A program made the translations under genes and the position numbers. This document shows positions 63,497 to 64,000 of a DNA stretch of 64,000 bases, one piece after another. A model generated the notes under the pieces. It saw only the letters and a list, made by a program, of their open reading frames with translations. It had not been told where the DNA came from and searched no databases. Origin of the DNA: an uncultured Clostridiaceae bacterium. GTDB lineage: Bacteria > Bacillota > Clostridia > TANB77 > CAG-508. Each line of letters begins with the position of its first letter. Positions within the stretch are counted from its first letter, which is position 1. The stretch covers positions 248,001 through 312,000 of the forward strand of contig CAMPYH010000001.1 of the NCBI GenBank assembly GCA_946998225.1, given 5' to 3'.

Positions 63497-63623
63497 AAAA
63501 GCTTTACATAATCTTGATTTGGATGGTATAATATTATTGATTTCTCTGAGCAAGTATTGTAAAGAGGAAAATATAAATATGGGACTTGCTATAACTATAG
63601 CAAAAGAAAGGACAAAAAGGTGA
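63492..63623 (+). pseudogene. possible small gene or remnant without a normal start
   Basis: An open frame of 43 codons ends in TGA 5 nt before the next gene, with a protein-like product (ALHNLDLDGIILLISLSKYC...). Its frame contains ATG at 63486 followed at once by TAG (63489-63491). Usable starts would be TTG 63519, or ATG 63579 with GAGG upstream giving a 14-residue leader peptide. The predicted promoter lies inside it, which argues against a full gene. Confidence 0.25.
63503..63532 (+). promoter_or_regulatory. promoter for the last operon in the window
   Basis: TTTACA (63503-63508), 18 nt, extended -10 TGGTATAAT (63524-63532). Predicted start about 63539, giving an 89-nt leader before ATG 63628. 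Confidence 0.55.
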
Positions 63624-63627
63624 TTAT

Positions 63628-63867
63628 ATGAAGGAAAAATTGAATTCATATCAAGAAGAAAGGGAGTTTTACACAAAGGAATTTGATCTTTTGAGAAAAT
63701 GGGAAAAAATTCTCCCAACAAAAAGAGTTGAAAGAATGATTAAAACCATAAAAAAAGAGATAATAAGTGCACATCTCCAAGCGGTAAGAACAGAAAAAAG
63801 TGAATTTGAAGAATTGCTAAATGAAAACATTGAAGCAATAAAGAAGATTGAACAAGAGGTGATATAA
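63628..63867 (+). CDS. small helical protein of unknown function
   Basis: A 79-residue, charged, wholly helical-looking protein (EEREFYTKEFDLLRKWEKIL, VERMIKTIKKEII, EELLNENIEAIKKIEQEVI), possibly a coiled coil. AAAGGTG precedes ATG 63628. Its stop overlaps the next start (TAATG), so the two products are likely made together. Not recognised. Confidence 0.6.
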   Translation: MKEKLNSYQEEREFYTKEFDLLRKWEKILPTKRVERMIKTIKKEIISAHLQAVRTEKSEFEELLNENIEAIKKIEQEVI

Positions 63868-64000
63868 TGGATTCAATTATTAACGAAGAGCTTACTAAAA
63901 AGAAAGCTTTAGAACAAGAAAGAGGTTTCATAATAGGAGTTATAGATAGATGTCATAAGCATCTAGACGAGAAAAAAGGAAATCCAAGAGTTGAGAAATT
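63867..64000 (+). CDS. protein of unknown identity, truncated by window end
   Basis: The first 44 codons are visible: MDSIINEELTKKKALEQERGF, then IIGVIDRCHKHLDEKKGNPRVEK. GAGGTGATATA precedes ATG 63867, overlapping the previous stop. The helical, Glu/Lys-rich start with an early RGFIIGVIDRCHKHL could suit the N-terminal coiled coil of a HelD/UvrD-like helicase, but that is a guess. Too little is visible for a call. Confidence 0.5.
   Translation, partial: MDSIINEELTKKKALEQERGFIIGVIDRCHKHLDEKKGNPRVEK

Overview
The window looks like a chromosomal segment of a low-GC anaerobic Bacillota (Clostridia/Tissierellia-like; I cannot fix the family). Reasons: the DNA is extremely AT-rich, Arg is mostly AGA and Ile mostly ATA, and Shine-Dalgarno sequences are strong. 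All three stop codons end genes and Trp is TGG, so the code is the standard one. Gram-positive signatures include AddB, YvcK, DivIB/FtsQ, a PolA whose proofreading domain is degenerate, a 6S RNA and a SAM-I riboswitch. A four-subunit 2-oxoacid:ferredoxin oxidoreductase indicates anaerobic metabolism. Only three genes lie on the minus strand, so the segment sits on one replichore. I see no phage, transposon, CRISPR array or rRNA.

Layout. 1-9.8 kb: end of an 8-oxoguanine glycosylase, a transglutaminase-like protein, addB, yvcK, an unusual pth-ppaC in-frame fusion and a WG-repeat protein. 9.8-20.7 kb: yigZ, ruvB, queH, polA, two tandem related membrane proteins, 6S RNA, truA, a GT51 glycosyltransferase, pgsA and ligA. 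20.7-22.7 kb: a repeat-rich surface protein on the minus strand with a structured leader. 22.7-30.2 kb: plsC, typA, an O-methyltransferase, a small LPKAG wall-anchored protein, then a division cluster of ftsQ, a stand-alone Hsp33 zinc domain, ftsA and ftsZ. 30.2-34.3 kb: dinB (minus) and an MgtA-type P-ATPase. 34.4-39.8 kb: two FtsX-type permeases flanking one ATPase, with a response regulator and histidine kinase, which looks like a peptide/envelope-stress sensing module. 39.8-45.5 kb: tRNA-Glu, a ClpC-like ATPase, a divergent M3 peptidase and htrA (minus). 45.6-54.4 kb: murC, holA, a large unknown protein, dnaG and rpoD. 54.4-58.3 kb: porGDAB and a laccase-domain purine-nucleoside enzyme. 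58.4-61.1 kb: a second ABC cassette. 61.1-64 kb: SAM-I riboswitch with a compact metK, a transcript for a 35-residue Cys/Asp-rich peptide, yhaM and the start of another operon.

Most of the window is housekeeping: replication and repair (addB, ruvB, polA, ligA, holA, dnaG, dinB), envelope and division (murC, GT51, pgsA, plsC, ftsQAZ), and sigma factor. The best candidates for something undescribed are the 35-residue Cys-rich peptide transcript, the compact SAM-riboswitch-controlled MetK, the Pth-PpaC fusion, the isolated Hsp33 redox-switch domain beside ftsA, and the 893-residue unknown protein upstream of dnaG. Several promoters place the predicted transcription start on or within 2 nt of the start codon, suggesting leaderless mRNAs. 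All family calls come from reading motifs by eye; no database search was run.
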